A stretch of DNA of 64,000 bases from the NCBI RefSeq assembly GCF_041320595.1, contig NZ_CP166625.1, positions 3,656,001-3,720,000 of the forward strand, in the 5' to 3' direction. The DNA is from Pleomorphomonas sp. PLEO. Its GTDB lineage: Bacteria; Pseudomonadota; Alphaproteobacteria; Rhizobiales; Pleomorphomonadaceae. Below, in pieces: positions 1 to 9,876 of the stretch. Numbering within the stretch: the first letter of the stretch is position 1; every line of letters starts with the position of its first letter. Made by a program: the position numbers and the translations under genes. The notes beneath the pieces were generated by a model, which saw nothing but the letters and a program-made list of their open reading frames with translations, did not search any database and was not told the origin of the DNA.

Positions 1-1
1 C

Positions 2-1960
2 GGCGCGACGATGACGCGGATCGTGGCGGACGCCGCCACCTGCGACGCCTGCCTTGCCGAATTGTTCGACCCGGCAAGCCGCTATTTCGCCTACCCCTTC
101 GTCAATTGCACCCACTGCGGCCCGCGCTACACCATCACCCGCCGCCTGCCCTATGACCGCCGGCAAACGTCGATGGCCTCCTTCCCAATGTGTCCGGACT
201 GCGCGACGGCCTACACCGACATCCGGGATCGACGCTTTCATGCCGAACCAGTCGCCTGTCCCACCTGTGGACCGAAGCTGAGCCACTCCGTCACCGAGAT
301 CGCATCGGCGATCAAAGCCGGCGGCATCGTGGCGCTGAAAGGCATCGGTGGCTTCCATCTGGTCTGCGACGGTCGTAATGCCGAGGCGGTCGCGGCGCTC
401 CGGGCAAGAAAGGCGCGCGAGTTCAAGCCCTTCGCGGTGATGGTCGCCAATCGTTCTTCCATTGCCCCAGTGGCCGTAGCGTCACCAGAAGAGCAGGCCC
501 TCTGTTCGTCGGTTGCCCGGCCGATCGTGCTGATGCAGGCAAAGCCCGGCGTGCTGGCGCCCGCCGTCTCGCCCGGCCTTTCTCGCGTTGGCGTCATGCT
601 GGCCTACGCACCGGTGCACCATTTGCTGTTCGCAGCTCTCGCGGACCATGATTTTGCCGGCCACGATCCGTACGTCGCCAATAACTTCGTGCTGGTTGCC
701 ACTTCGGCCAACCCCGGTGGTGAGCCGTTGGTGGTGGACGACGCGGATGCGACGCGCCGCCTCGCCGGCATTGCCGACCTGATCGTCACCCACGACCGCG
801 CCATCGTCGTACGCGCGGATGACAGCGTCACACAGGTGATTGCCGGCGCGCCATCTTTCCTGCGCCGGGCGCGCGGCTACGTGCCCGAGCCGATCGCGCT
901 TGCCGAAGATGGGCCCATAACCCTCGCCCTTGGCGCGCATCTCAAATCCACGGTGACGCTGACGCGCGGCCGGGAGGCTTTCGTCTCCCAGCACGTGGGC
1001 GATCTCGACACCGCCGAGACACTGAAATTCTACCGCGAGACCATCCAGCACCTGATCGACATTGTCGGCGTGAAGCCCCAGCTGGTGGCCTCGGACCTTC
1101 ATCCCGACTATCGCTCCAGCCAGATAGCCGAGGAGTTCGGCCTGCCGATCGTGCGGGTTCAGCATCACGCCGCGCACGTGGCGGCAGTGGCGGCGGAAGT
1201 CGGGCACGCCGGACCGGTGTTGGGTCTAGCCCTCGACGGTCACGGTCTCGGCGATGACGGCGGCGCCTGGGGTGGCGAGCTGCTTTTTGTGAGCGGCGCG
1301 GCGCACCATCGCCTTGGCCATCTTGCACCGTTGCCGCTACCTGGTGGCGACCGTGCCGCCCGCGAGCCGTGGCGGATGGGCGCAGGTGCGCTCGCGGCTC
1401 TCGGACAGGCCGATCTCGCGTCAAGCTTCTTTGCCGACCGACCACTGGCTGGGCCGATCGCCGATCGTGTCGCCTCAGGTGCCGATCGGCTTGCTACCAC
1501 ATCGCTCGGAAGGCTGTTCGACGCAGCGGCGGCGCTTTTGGGCGTGCGTGCCGTGCAGGATTATGAGGGACAGGCGGCGATGGAACTGGAGGCGCTGGTC
1601 GACGAACCGGTCGCGCTCGCCGGTGGCTTTGAGATCGAAGGCGGCGTCCTTTCATTCGCTCCGCTTCTTAGCCACTTCACCGTCGCCCGCCCCGATGCCC
1701 GCACCGGCGCATCCCTCTTCCATGGTACTCTGATCGAAGGGTTCACCGCCCTCGCCCACCATGGTGCCATCATGACCGGCCTCAAGTCGATTGCACTCGG
1801 CGGAGGCTGCCTGATGAACCGCGTACTGGCCGAAGGTCTTTCGGCCGCTCTCGTCACGTCCAATCTCACTCCCCTCCTCGCCCGGCGCCTGCCGGCCAAC
1901 GACGGCGGCCTTTCCTTCGGACAAGCCGTTCTCGCGCGCCGAGCCTTCTCGGAGATCTGA
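2..1960 (+). CDS. hypF: Carbamoyltransferase HypF (5'-truncated by window edge)
   Basis: HypF carbamoylates HypE with carbamoyl phosphate and ATP; the group becomes the CN ligands of the NiFe centre. The visible protein begins just before the zinc-finger section (CDAC, CTHC, CPDC and CPTC pairs in the first ~85 residues). A YrdC-like domain follows, then a Kae1-like carbamoyltransferase domain (HPDYRSS near residue 365, then VQHHAAH, and a GGGCLMN stretch near the C-terminus). Full HypF is about 750 residues with an N-terminal acylphosphatase domain. That domain is absent and the frame is open to base 2, so the gene almost certainly starts upstream and the ATG at 11 is internal. hypC follows after 3 bases. 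Confidence 0.95.
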   Translation, partial: GATMTRIVADAATCDACLAELFDPASRYFAYPFVNCTHCGPRYTITRRLPYDRRQTSMASFPMCPDCATAYTDIRDRRFHAEPVACPTCGPKLSHSVTEIASAIKAGGIVALKGIGGFHLVCDGRNAEAVAALRARKAREFKPFAVMVANRSSIAPVAVASPEEQALCSSVARPIVLMQAKPGVLAPAVSPGLSRVGVMLAYAPVHHLLFAALADHDFAGHDPYVANNFVLVATSANPGGEPLVVDDADATRRLAGIADLIVTHDRAIVVRADDSVTQVIAGAPSFLRRARGYVPEPIALAEDGPITLALGAHLKSTVTLTRGREAFVSQHVGDLDTAETLKFYRETIQHLIDIVGVKPQLVASDLHPDYRSSQIAEEFGLPIVRVQHHAAHVAAVAAEVGHAGPVLGLALDGHGLGDDGGAWGGELLFVSGAAHHRLGHLAPLPLPGGDRAAREPWRMGAGALAALGQADLASSFFADRPLAGPIADRVASGADRLATTSLGRLFDAAAALLGVRAVQDYEGQAAMELEALVDEPVALAGGFEIEGGVLSFAPLLSHFTVARPDARTGASLFHGTLIEGFTALAHHGAIMTGLKSIALGGGCLMNRVLAEGLSAALVTSNLTPLLARRLPANDGGLSFGQAVLARRAFSEI

Positions 1961-1963
1961 CCC

Positions 1964-2206
1964 ATGTGCCTTGCCGTTCCCGCCCTCGTCACCGAGCTCC
2001 TGCCCGACAACATGGCCAAGATCAGCCTCGACGGTGTGTCGATGACCATTTCCGTGGCGCTGGTGAAAAACGTCGCTGTCGGCGACTATGTCATCGTTCA
2101 CGTCGGTTACGCGCTGTCCAAAGTCGATCCGGACGAGGCACGACGGACCCTCGACCTGCTCGATGAAGCGCGCGGCGTGCCGCTCGCCGCCGGAGGTGTC
2201 CGATGA
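1964..2206 (+). CDS. hypC: Hydrogenase assembly chaperone HypC
   Basis: An 80-residue protein starting MCLAVPA, the family signature. HypC uses its N-terminal Cys2 to bind HypD and carry the Fe(CN)2CO moiety to the hydrogenase large-subunit precursor. Length and the beta-barrel core (VSMTISVALVKNVAVGDYV) are typical of HypC/HupF. A GGAG lies 9 bases upstream of the ATG. The 3' end overlaps hypD by 4 bases, so the two are probably translationally coupled in a hypFCDE operon. The true client hydrogenase is not in this window. Confidence 0.96.
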   Translation: MCLAVPALVTELLPDNMAKISLDGVSMTISVALVKNVAVGDYVIVHVGYALSKVDPDEARRTLDLLDEARGVPLAAGGVR

Positions 2207-3357
2207 AATACGTCGACGAATATCGCGACGGCGACAGGGCGCGTGACATCGCGGCGGCTATTGCCGCCGAGGTGCGCCCGGACCGTTCCTATGCTTTGAT
2301 GGAGTTCTGCGGCGGCCATACCCACGCCATTTCGCGCTACGGTATCGAGGACCTGCTGCCGAAAAATGTGCGCATGATTCACGGGCCCGGCTGCCCGGTC
2401 TGCGTGCTCCCGATCGGCCGCATCGATGACGCAATACGCTTGGCGAAGCGGCCGGAAGTCACGCTCTGTACCTACGCTGACCTTATGCGCGTGCCGGCCT
2501 CAGGCGGCCTCAGCCTGATGAAGGCCAAGGCGGCTGGGTCCGATATCCGCATGGTCTATTCCTCGCTCGATGCCATACGCATCGCTGAGGCTAATCCCGA
2601 CCGGCAGGTGGTTTTCTTCGCCATCGGCTTCGAGACGACGACACCGCCGACCGCCGTGGCGCTGAAGACAGCCGAGGCCAAGGGCCTCATGAACTTCTCG
2701 ATCTTTTGCAACCATGTGCTGACGCCCGTCGCCATGCGGGCGATCCTCGACATGCCGCCGACGCCGGACGAGCCGCCGATTGCCATCGAGGGCTTCGTTG
2801 GCCCGTCGCACGTCTCCACCATCATCGGCATGGAACCCTATCAGGTGTTCGCGCGCGACTACCGCAAGCCGGTGGTGATCGCCGGCTTCGAGCCGCTTGA
2901 CGTGATGTACGCCATCCTGATGCTGGTGCGGCAGGTCAACGAGCAGCGGGCGGACGTCGAAAACCAATATATCCGAGCCGTCAGGACGGAGGGCAATCCC
3001 GTTGCCATCGAGCTTTGCGATGAGGTTTTCGAGCTGCGCGAAAGCTTCGAGTGGCGCGGTCTCGGTGCCGTGCCGAAGAGCGCGCTGAAGCTGCGCGACG
3101 CCTTCGCCTTCTATGACGCAGAGAAGCGCTTCACCATCGAGACGCAGCCGGCCGAGGACAATCCGGCCTGTGAATGCGGCGCCATCCTGCGCGGCCAGAA
3201 GAAGCCGGCCGACTGCCGCCTGTTCGGCACCGTCTGTACGCCGGAGACGCCGACGGGTGCTTGCATGGTGTCGTCGGAAGGCGCTTGCGCCGCCCACTGG
3301 ACCTACGGCCGCTTCCGTACCCGACAGAGCGATGCCGGCCTGCGGAGAACCGCATGA
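2203..3357 (+). CDS. hypD: Hydrogenase formation protein HypD
   Basis: A 384-residue Fe-S protein, the scaffold on which Fe(CN)2CO is assembled with HypC and HypE. The hallmark motifs are present: CGGHTHAISRYG near residue 36, GPGCPVCVLP near residue 64, and a cysteine-rich C-terminal section (CECGAI, CRLFGTVC, GACMVS, GACAAHW) that holds the [4Fe-4S] cluster and redox cysteines. Length matches the family. It starts inside hypC (ATGA overlap) and ends overlapping hypE in the same way. No truncation or missing cysteine is visible. Confidence 0.97.
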   Translation: MKYVDEYRDGDRARDIAAAIAAEVRPDRSYALMEFCGGHTHAISRYGIEDLLPKNVRMIHGPGCPVCVLPIGRIDDAIRLAKRPEVTLCTYADLMRVPASGGLSLMKAKAAGSDIRMVYSSLDAIRIAEANPDRQVVFFAIGFETTTPPTAVALKTAEAKGLMNFSIFCNHVLTPVAMRAILDMPPTPDEPPIAIEGFVGPSHVSTIIGMEPYQVFARDYRKPVVIAGFEPLDVMYAILMLVRQVNEQRADVENQYIRAVRTEGNPVAIELCDEVFELRESFEWRGLGAVPKSALKLRDAFAFYDAEKRFTIETQPAEDNPACECGAILRGQKKPADCRLFGTVCTPETPTGACMVSSEGACAAHWTYGRFRTRQSDAGLRRTA

Positions 3358-4400
3358 CAAAGACCTTCCGCCGCAAACTCGACTTGAAATCCGGTCGCGT
3401 CGACATGAGCCACGGCGCTGGTGGCCGTGCCATGGCCGAACTGATTTCCTCGATCTTCAAAGACGCCTTCGGTAACGAACTGCTCGAACAGGGTAATGAC
3501 CAGGCGAGCTTCCCGACGCCGGCTGGTGGGCGCATGGTGATGACCACCGACGGCTATGTCGTATCGCCGATCTTCTTTCCGGGCGGCGACATCGGTTCGC
3601 TGGCCGTGCATGGCACTGTCAATGATCTCGCCATGGCCGGGGCAAAGCCACTCTACCTGTCGGCGAGCTACATCATCGAGGAAGGCTTCCCGCTCGGCGA
3701 CCTGAAGCGCATTGCCGATTCGATGGGCGCGGCGGCCAGGGCCGCCGGCGTGATGATCATCACCGGCGATACCAAGGTGGTGGAGCGCGGCAAGGCGGAC
3801 GGCGTGTTCATCTCGACGGCCGGCGTCGGTGTGGTGCCGGATGGTCTCGCGCTATCCGGTGACCGGGCGCGGCCCGGCGATAAACTGATCGTTTCCGGCT
3901 CGATGGGCGACCACGGCGTCGCCATCATGTCGAGCCGCGAGAACCTTACGTTCGAGACGGAAATCCTGTCGGATAGCGCGGCGCTCAATGGCCTCGTCGA
4001 GACCATAGTGTCGGCCGCCGGGCCTCATCTGCGCTTGATGCGCGACCCGACGCGTGGCGGGCTCGCAGCCACGCTTAACGAACTTGCCCATCAATCGGAT
4101 GTCGGTTTCCGCATCGTCGAAGACCAAATTCCGATCAAGCGGCAGGTGGCCGCGGCGTGCGAACTCCTCGGCCTTGACCCACTTAACGTCGCCAATGAGG
4201 GCAAGCTCGTCGCCGTGGTCGCGGCTGAGGCAGCGGAAATGCTGGTGGCCGCCATGCGGACGCATCCGCTCGGGGTGGACGCGGCGATCATTGGCGAGGC
4301 AGTCGAGGATGACCAGCATTTCGTGCAGATGACCACAGGCTTCGGTGGTGGCCGCATCGTCGACTGGCTGGCCGGCGAGCAGTTGCCTCGTATCTGCTGA
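3354..4400 (+). CDS. hypE: Hydrogenase maturation protein HypE
   Basis: A 348-residue AIR-synthase (PurM) family enzyme that dehydrates its C-terminal thiocarboxamide to a thiocyanate for CN delivery. The start used here (MTKTFRR) overlaps the hypD stop as ATGA; a longer open frame from 3174 has no family similarity before this point. The N-terminal SHGAGGRAM motif and the C-terminus ending PRIC, whose last residue is the carbamoylated cysteine, are both present. This is the last gene of the hyp operon; about 380 non-coding bases separate it from the hyf-like genes. Confidence 0.97.
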   Translation: MTKTFRRKLDLKSGRVDMSHGAGGRAMAELISSIFKDAFGNELLEQGNDQASFPTPAGGRMVMTTDGYVVSPIFFPGGDIGSLAVHGTVNDLAMAGAKPLYLSASYIIEEGFPLGDLKRIADSMGAAARAAGVMIITGDTKVVERGKADGVFISTAGVGVVPDGLALSGDRARPGDKLIVSGSMGDHGVAIMSSRENLTFETEILSDSAALNGLVETIVSAAGPHLRLMRDPTRGGLAATLNELAHQSDVGFRIVEDQIPIKRQVAAACELLGLDPLNVANEGKLVAVVAAEAAEMLVAAMRTHPLGVDAAIIGEAVEDDQHFVQMTTGFGGGRIVDWLAGEQLPRIC

Positions 4401-4781
4401 CGCATCCGCGCAATTGCGGCATTCATCTCTCATAATTCAATCTGAATGCCGGACGGATGGACGCCGACTTGCGCTCAGGACGCCGCGACATCCATGCAAC
4501 AGCGGCACGTCATCGGCCCAACTGAATTGATTGAATACCAACAAACAATTTCGGCGGCATCGTTGAGCCGGTATGCTTTGATCAATCCTTGAGTCTTTCA
4601 CGACAGCCGCCTCATCCGACGCCGACACCGGTCGCGCCGGGATCGCGGCTCCCGCACCGTTCGGTGTGGTTCACCGGCGTCAATCGACGCCTCGACGAGC
4701 CGATGCGTGAGCGTCGTTGCACGTCGCTCTCACGGAGCCGCCGGAAGCGGCCCGAAACCCATTCGGGGAACGAAAGTGACA
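4401..4781 (+). other. Intergenic region between hypE and the hyf-like operon
   Basis: About 380 bases without a convincing gene. An imperfect dyad with arms GGCATTCA and TGAATGCC lies just after hypE (about 4417-4450) and could end the hyp transcript. Further on, GG and GC pairs 10 bases apart at 4504-4517 resemble the core of a sigma-54 promoter, but the rest of the consensus fits poorly. A TTTGATCAA sequence near 4577 resembles half of an FNR/FixK-type site without the normal spacer. The hyf-like promoter probably lies here but I cannot fix it. Confidence 0.4.
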
Positions 4782-6800
4782 ATGCCGATCGTAGCGGCCC
4801 TTCTGAGTGTCGCCGGCCTTGCCGGCGTCGCCGTGGTGGCGCCGATCCTCACCGCCCGTCGCGCTGCCTGGGCGACACCCGTCGTTTACGGCGCAAGCCT
4901 CGTCCTTGCCGCCATATTGCTGATGTGTGCGCTCCTTGCCCTTCTAGGTGGCAGCGCCTTTCAGGGCGGCGTGCATTTGCCGGTCGGCCTGCCGTGGATC
5001 GGCGCGTATTTCGTCCTAGATCCTCTCAGTGCCGCCTTCCTCATCATTGTCGACTTCGGCGCAATGGTGGCCTCGTTCTATGCCATTGGCTATGGTGCCC
5101 ACGAGGAGGAGCCGGGTCGCGTGTTGCCCTTCTATCCGGCCTTCCTAGCCGGCATGAATTTGGTGGTCCTGTCGGCCGATGCCTTCAGTTTCCTTGTCGC
5201 CTGGGAGTTCATGTCGCTTAGCTCATGGGCACTGGTGATGGCCCACCACCACGACGCGGAGAACCGCCGCGCCGGCTATGTCTACCTGTTGATGGCGTCC
5301 TTCGGCACTCTGATGTTGTTGCTCGCCTTCGGCCTGCTGGCCGGTCCGGATGGTGGTTATGCCTTCTCGGCCATTCGTACCGCCGAGCATGTGCCTTGGC
5401 TTACAGGCCTCGTGCTGGTGTTGATGTTGCTCGGCGCCGGTTCTAAAGCCGGCCTCGTGCCGCTGCACGTCTGGCTGCCGCTAGCTCACCCCGCGGCACC
5501 GAGCCATGTGTCGGCGCTGATGTCGGGCGTTATGACCAAGGTAGCCATCTACGGCTTCATTCGCGTCGTGTTCGACCTTGCCGGAGAGCCGGCGTGGTGG
5601 TGGGCGGTGCTGGTACTGATCCTGGGGGCGGGATCGGCGGTGCTCGGCGTGCTTCATGCCGTCCTGCAGCGCGATCTGAAACGGCTCCTTGCCTACTCGA
5701 CCGTCGAAAACATCGGCATCATCTTCATCGGCCTTGGTCTCGGTCTCGCCTTCAAGACCAACGACATGGTCGGCGCGGCGGCGCTGGCCGTTACCGCCTC
5801 GATCTTCCACGCATTCAACCACTCGCTGTTCAAAAGCCTGCTGTTCTTCGGCGCCGGTAACGTGCTGACTGGCTCCGGTGAACGGGACATTGAGAAGCTT
5901 GGCGGCCTCGTCCACCGCATGCCGGAGACGGCCTATCTGTTTCTCGGCGGCTGCCTCGCCATATCGGCATTGCCACCGCTCAACGGCTTCGTTTCGGAAT
6001 GGCTGATCCTTCAGGCAATTCTCCTCAGTCCCGACTTGCCGCAGTGGGCGTTGCGCTTCCTGGTACCGGCGTCGGGCGCCATGCTGGCTCTGGCCGCGGC
6101 GCTCGCCGCCGCCTGCTTCGTTCGTGCCTTCGGCATCACCTTCCTCAGCCGGCCACGCTCGCCCGCCGCCGAGACGGCGCACGAGGTCAGCCGCTGGCAG
6201 GTCCGTGCGATGTACGCTCTTCTCGCCGTCTGCCTCGTTGCCGGTGTCTTCCCCGGCCCGTTCCTCGATGCGCTGTCGCCGGTCTCACAGATGCTTGTCG
6301 CCGGCGCGATGCCGAAACAGCCGATCCTGCCGCACCTGTCGATCATACCGATCTCCGAGAGCCGCAGCTCCTATTCCGGCTTCCTGGTCTTCTTCTTCAT
6401 CATGATGGCCAGTTGGGCGGCGATCCGCGTCATTCACAACTTCGCCTCCCGTGCCGTGCGCCGCGCGCCGCCCTGGGACTGCGGCTTTCCCGATGCTTCC
6501 CCGGTTACGCAATACACTGCCGACAGTTTCGCTCAGCCGATCCGCCGGGTGTTCGGCCCGATCGCCTTCCGGGCCAAGGTCAGCCAGACCATGCCCGCCC
6601 CCGGCGACATGGCGCCGGCCAGTCTGACGTTGTCGCTGCGTGATCTGATATGGGAATTCATCTACGCGCCGATCGAGAGCGCCGTGCTCTACGCGGCCGA
6701 ACGGCTCAACATCCTGCAGTTCCTGACGATCCGCAGTTACCTTAGTCTCGTCTTCGCGGCGCTGGTTCTCCTTCTCGTTCTGGTGGCAACATGGGCCTGA
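4782..6800 (+). CDS. hyfB: HyfB-like antiporter-type membrane subunit
   Basis: A 672-residue polytopic membrane protein of the NuoL/M/N and Mrp-antiporter family, the same length as E. coli HyfB. It should form a proton-translocating part of the membrane arm. Conserved helices include LVAWEFMSLSSWALV, the lysine helix GAGSKAGLVPLHVWLPLAHPAAP and the LKRLLAYSTVENIG segment. The ATG at 4782 begins MPIVAALL. A GGGGA at 4765 spaces better to an in-frame GTG at 4776, so the true start may be two codons earlier. It overlaps hyfC by 10 bases. Confidence 0.93.
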   Translation: MPIVAALLSVAGLAGVAVVAPILTARRAAWATPVVYGASLVLAAILLMCALLALLGGSAFQGGVHLPVGLPWIGAYFVLDPLSAAFLIIVDFGAMVASFYAIGYGAHEEEPGRVLPFYPAFLAGMNLVVLSADAFSFLVAWEFMSLSSWALVMAHHHDAENRRAGYVYLLMASFGTLMLLLAFGLLAGPDGGYAFSAIRTAEHVPWLTGLVLVLMLLGAGSKAGLVPLHVWLPLAHPAAPSHVSALMSGVMTKVAIYGFIRVVFDLAGEPAWWWAVLVLILGAGSAVLGVLHAVLQRDLKRLLAYSTVENIGIIFIGLGLGLAFKTNDMVGAAALAVTASIFHAFNHSLFKSLLFFGAGNVLTGSGERDIEKLGGLVHRMPETAYLFLGGCLAISALPPLNGFVSEWLILQAILLSPDLPQWALRFLVPASGAMLALAAALAAACFVRAFGITFLSRPRSPAAETAHEVSRWQVRAMYALLAVCLVAGVFPGPFLDALSPVSQMLVAGAMPKQPILPHLSIIPISESRSSYSGFLVFFFIMMASWAAIRVIHNFASRAVRRAPPWDCGFPDASPVTQYTADSFAQPIRRVFGPIAFRAKVSQTMPAPGDMAPASLTLSLRDLIWEFIYAPIESAVLYAAERLNILQFLTIRSYLSLVFAALVLLLVLVATWA

Positions 6801-7744
6801 TCCTCGCCATCCTCGTCCAGGGCATCCAGATGGTGCTGGTGCTGGCACTCGCGCCAGGCCTCATCGGCTTCACACGCAAGGTGAAAGCGCGCCTCCTGCG
6901 GCGGCAGGGACCGTCTGTGTTGCAGCCTTATCGCGACCTTCTCCGCCTCGTGCGCAAGGAAGCCGTACTGGCCGACAACGCCTCCTGGCTGTTTCGCAAC
7001 GCGCCCTACCTGATTTTCGCCACCACCTGGGTCGCAGCGGCGCTGGTGCCGACGTTTGCCGCCGGCTTGCATTTCTCATGGGCCGCCGACCTGATCGCCA
7101 TCACCGCGCTGCTTGGCTCGGCGCGATTCTTCCTGGCACTTGCCGGCATGGACATCGGGACGGCCTTTGGGGGCATCGGATCGAGCCGAGAGATGCTGTT
7201 CGCGACACTGGCCGAACCGGCGATGATCATGATCGTGTTCACCGTGGCGCTGGTGGCCGGCTCGACGCAGCTCTCGACTGTGGCCGAGTTCATGGTCGAC
7301 CACAGCACACTGCGCGTCTCGCTCGGCCTAGCGCTGATCGGTCTCATCATCGTGGCGCTGACGGAGAATGCCCGTGTACCGGTCGATAATCCGGCGACGC
7401 ATCTTGAGCTGACCATGGTGCATGAGGCCATGGTGCTGGAGTATTCCGGCCGCCATCTCGCGGTGATCGAGCTCGCGGCGGCACTGAAGCTCCTGCTCTA
7501 CATCTCGCTGATCGCCTGCATCTTTGTGCCCTGGGGCATGGCTCGCCAGAACGACGGTGTCCTCGGCATGCTTGTCGGTGTCGTTACTTGGGTCGGCAAG
7601 CTTTCCATCGGCGGCTTCCTGATGGTGCTGTTCGAGACGGCGATTGCCAAGATGCGGGTGTTCCGCGTGCCGGAATTTGTCGGTGGCGCGCTGATGCTCG
7701 GCCTTCTCGGCACGCTGTTGCTATTCGTTTCGCGGAGCTTCTGA
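6791..7744 (+). CDS. hyfC: HyfC-like (NuoH/HycD family) membrane subunit
   Basis: A 317-residue membrane protein of the NuoH/HycD/HyfC family, which links the peripheral redox arm to the membrane arm. Family segments include RRQGPSVLQPYRDLLRLVRKE near residue 38, the acidic loop NARVPVDNPATHLELTMVHE and EYSGRHLAVIE. Length is close to E. coli HyfC (about 315). It starts 10 bases inside hyfB, and its TGA shares one base with the hyfE start, so the genes are tightly coupled. No residue loss was noticed. Confidence 0.93.
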   Translation: MGLILAILVQGIQMVLVLALAPGLIGFTRKVKARLLRRQGPSVLQPYRDLLRLVRKEAVLADNASWLFRNAPYLIFATTWVAAALVPTFAAGLHFSWAADLIAITALLGSARFFLALAGMDIGTAFGGIGSSREMLFATLAEPAMIMIVFTVALVAGSTQLSTVAEFMVDHSTLRVSLGLALIGLIIVALTENARVPVDNPATHLELTMVHEAMVLEYSGRHLAVIELAAALKLLLYISLIACIFVPWGMARQNDGVLGMLVGVVTWVGKLSIGGFLMVLFETAIAKMRVFRVPEFVGGALMLGLLGTLLLFVSRSF

Positions 7745-8406
7745 TGGAACGCTTTTCCCTCGACGCTGCGCATCTTCTGGCTGGCGGCATGGTGCTGGTG
7801 AGCTTCATGATGCTCTATCAGAACCGGCTACTCGGTCTTCTCAACGTCTTCGCGGCGCATGCGGTGGTGCTGTCGCTGTCAGTCGCCTGGCAAGCCTATG
7901 TCCAGTCGGCGCCGCACCTGTTCGTCACCGCTGCCATCGCATTGATTCTGAAAGCGATCATCATTCCGGTGGCGCTACACCACATGGTGCTGCGTCTCGG
8001 TGTCCATCGCGACATCGAAACGGTGGGCGGCATTGGCCCGACCATGCTGATGGGCATCGGCCTCGTGGCGCTGTCCATGGTCGTCATGCTGCCGGCCGCC
8101 GCCGAGGCCGACCCGATCGCCCGCGAGGATCTGGCGCTGGCTCTCTCGGTCATTTTGCTCGGTCTGTTGATCATGGTGACGCGTCAGAACGCCATCAGCC
8201 AGATCGTCGGCTTCATGAGCCTTGAAAACGGCCTCGTCCTAGCCGCCACCGGCGCCCGCGGCATGCCGCTGGTGGTCGAGATCTCCGTCGCCTTCTCGGT
8301 ACTGGTCGCATTCATCGTCATCGGGGTGTTCCTGTTTCGCATCCGCGAGCGCTTTGACACCATCGACACCCAGGCCCTCGACGATTTTCGGGAGGGCCGG
8401 GAATGA
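7744..8406 (+). CDS. hyfE: HyfE-like membrane subunit
   Basis: A 220-residue polytopic protein matching hydrogenase-4 component E (about 216 residues in E. coli). The family is distantly related to NuoK/MrpC at its C-terminal part; SQIVGFMSLENGLVLAATG is the recognisable NuoK-like stretch with its buried glutamate. The start MERFSLDA uses the TGATG junction with hyfC; the same frame is open from 7588 but that segment shows no family similarity. The 3' end overlaps hyfF by 4 bases. Confidence 0.92.
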   Translation: MERFSLDAAHLLAGGMVLVSFMMLYQNRLLGLLNVFAAHAVVLSLSVAWQAYVQSAPHLFVTAAIALILKAIIIPVALHHMVLRLGVHRDIETVGGIGPTMLMGIGLVALSMVVMLPAAAEADPIAREDLALALSVILLGLLIMVTRQNAISQIVGFMSLENGLVLAATGARGMPLVVEISVAFSVLVAFIVIGVFLFRIRERFDTIDTQALDDFREGRE

Positions 8407-9872
8407 TCGCGATTTTGAATATGCTACCCTTTGCTCCAATTGACGCCTTGCTTGTGGTTCCCGGCATCGCGGCGCTCCTTCTCGTCCTGATCCCGCAGTA
8501 CCGGCCCGGCGCCCTCATCAACATGCTGGCGTCCGGCATCACCTTCCTGTTCGCGCTGACACTGCTCGTTGCGCGACCAGACCCAACGGTGAGCTTCCTG
8601 TTCGTCGACGATCTCAATGTCGTCTTCGTGGTGCTTGGCACCTTCGTCGGCTTCACCACTTCGATCTTCTCGGCGAGCTACATCGGTCATGAAATCGAGA
8701 TCGGCCGATTGAAACCGGGCTACATCCGTTTCTACCACGGCATGTATCAAGCACTCTCCTTCTCGATGAACCTCGGATTGACGGCCAACAACATCGGCTT
8801 GATGTGGGTGGCAGTCGAACTCGCCACTCTGACCACCGTACTGATGGTCGGCCTTTACCGCACGCAGGCGGCGCTAGAGGCTGCCTGGAAATACTTCATT
8901 CTCGGTTCGGTCGGCATCGCCCTCGCCCTGTTCGGTACCATCCTGATCTACATGGCCGCCCGGCCGGTGATCGGCGAAGGCCACGACGCCATGGTCTGGA
9001 CGACACTGATCGCCAACGCCAGTGCCTTCAGCCCGGAGTTGCTCAACGTTGCCTTCGTATTCCTGATGCTTGGCTACGGCACCAAAGTCGGTCTCGCACC
9101 GCTGCACGCCTGGCTGCCGGACGCCCATGCCGAGGGTCCGACGCCAATCTCGGCCGTGCTGTCGGGCCTGCTGCTCAACGTGGCGCTCTATGCGCTCCTG
9201 CGCTTCAAGATGCTGCTCGCCGCCAACCCCTTCGCGGTGGCACCAGGACCGCTTCTGGTGACGCTTGGCCTGGTGTCGCTGATCTTCGCGGCATTCATGC
9301 TGTACCTCCGGCGGGACATCAAGCGACTGTTCGCCTACTCATCGATCGAGCATATGGGGCTCATCGCCTTCGCCTTCGGCATGGGTGGACCGCTTGCCAA
9401 CTTCGCCGGCCTTCTGCACATGACCATGCATTCGCTGACCAAATCGGCGATCTTCTTCGCCGTCGGTCAGGTGGCGCAGGTCAAGGGTACGCAAAAGATT
9501 GCTGATATTCGCGGCCTCACCGAGAGCCACCCGACGCTTGGCTGGAGCCTTGTGGTCGGCGTCGCGGCCATCGCCGGCTTGCCGCCCATGGGCATTTTCA
9601 CCAGTGAGTTCCTTCTGGTAAGTTCGACCTTCGCCCGCCAGCCACTGCTCGCCATACCCCTGGTCTTCGGCCTGCTCCTCGCCTTCGGCGCCCTTATCTG
9701 GCGGTTGACAGGCATTGCCTTCGGTACGCCGTCGCCAAGTGTCGTCGACGCCGGCCGACCTCCATCGATGTTACCGCTCATCATTCATCTCGTTCTGGTG
9801 CTGATCGCTGGCATCTACCTGCCCGGCCCGTTGGTTGCCTGGTTCCAGAACGTCGCGCGCATGCTGGGATGA
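8403..9872 (+). CDS. hyfF: HyfF-like antiporter-type membrane subunit
   Basis: A 489-residue second NuoL/M/N-family subunit, somewhat shorter than E. coli HyfF (526). It has about 14 predicted hydrophobic segments. The proton-path motifs are GYGTKVGLAPLHAWLPDAHAEGPTPISA near residue 220 and LRRDIKRLFAYSSIEHMG near residue 300. With HyfB it gives this complex two pump-like subunits. A HyfD homologue, present in E. coli hydrogenase-4, is missing. It starts by ATGA overlap with hyfE and ends 4 bases before hyfG. Confidence 0.93.
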   Translation: MIAILNMLPFAPIDALLVVPGIAALLLVLIPQYRPGALINMLASGITFLFALTLLVARPDPTVSFLFVDDLNVVFVVLGTFVGFTTSIFSASYIGHEIEIGRLKPGYIRFYHGMYQALSFSMNLGLTANNIGLMWVAVELATLTTVLMVGLYRTQAALEAAWKYFILGSVGIALALFGTILIYMAARPVIGEGHDAMVWTTLIANASAFSPELLNVAFVFLMLGYGTKVGLAPLHAWLPDAHAEGPTPISAVLSGLLLNVALYALLRFKMLLAANPFAVAPGPLLVTLGLVSLIFAAFMLYLRRDIKRLFAYSSIEHMGLIAFAFGMGGPLANFAGLLHMTMHSLTKSAIFFAVGQVAQVKGTQKIADIRGLTESHPTLGWSLVVGVAAIAGLPPMGIFTSEFLLVSSTFARQPLLAIPLVFGLLLAFGALIWRLTGIAFGTPSPSVVDAGRPPSMLPLIIHLVLVLIAGIYLPGPLVAWFQNVARMLG

Positions 9873-9876
9873 GACC

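Noticed and set aside
482-1207. 241-residue minus-strand ORF
   Set aside because: Antisense to hypF.
4503-4517. Sigma-54-like GG-N10-GC element before hyfB
   Set aside because: Only the GG and GC pairs fit; the -12 side reads CGGC instead of TTGC and it is 265 bases from the start codon.
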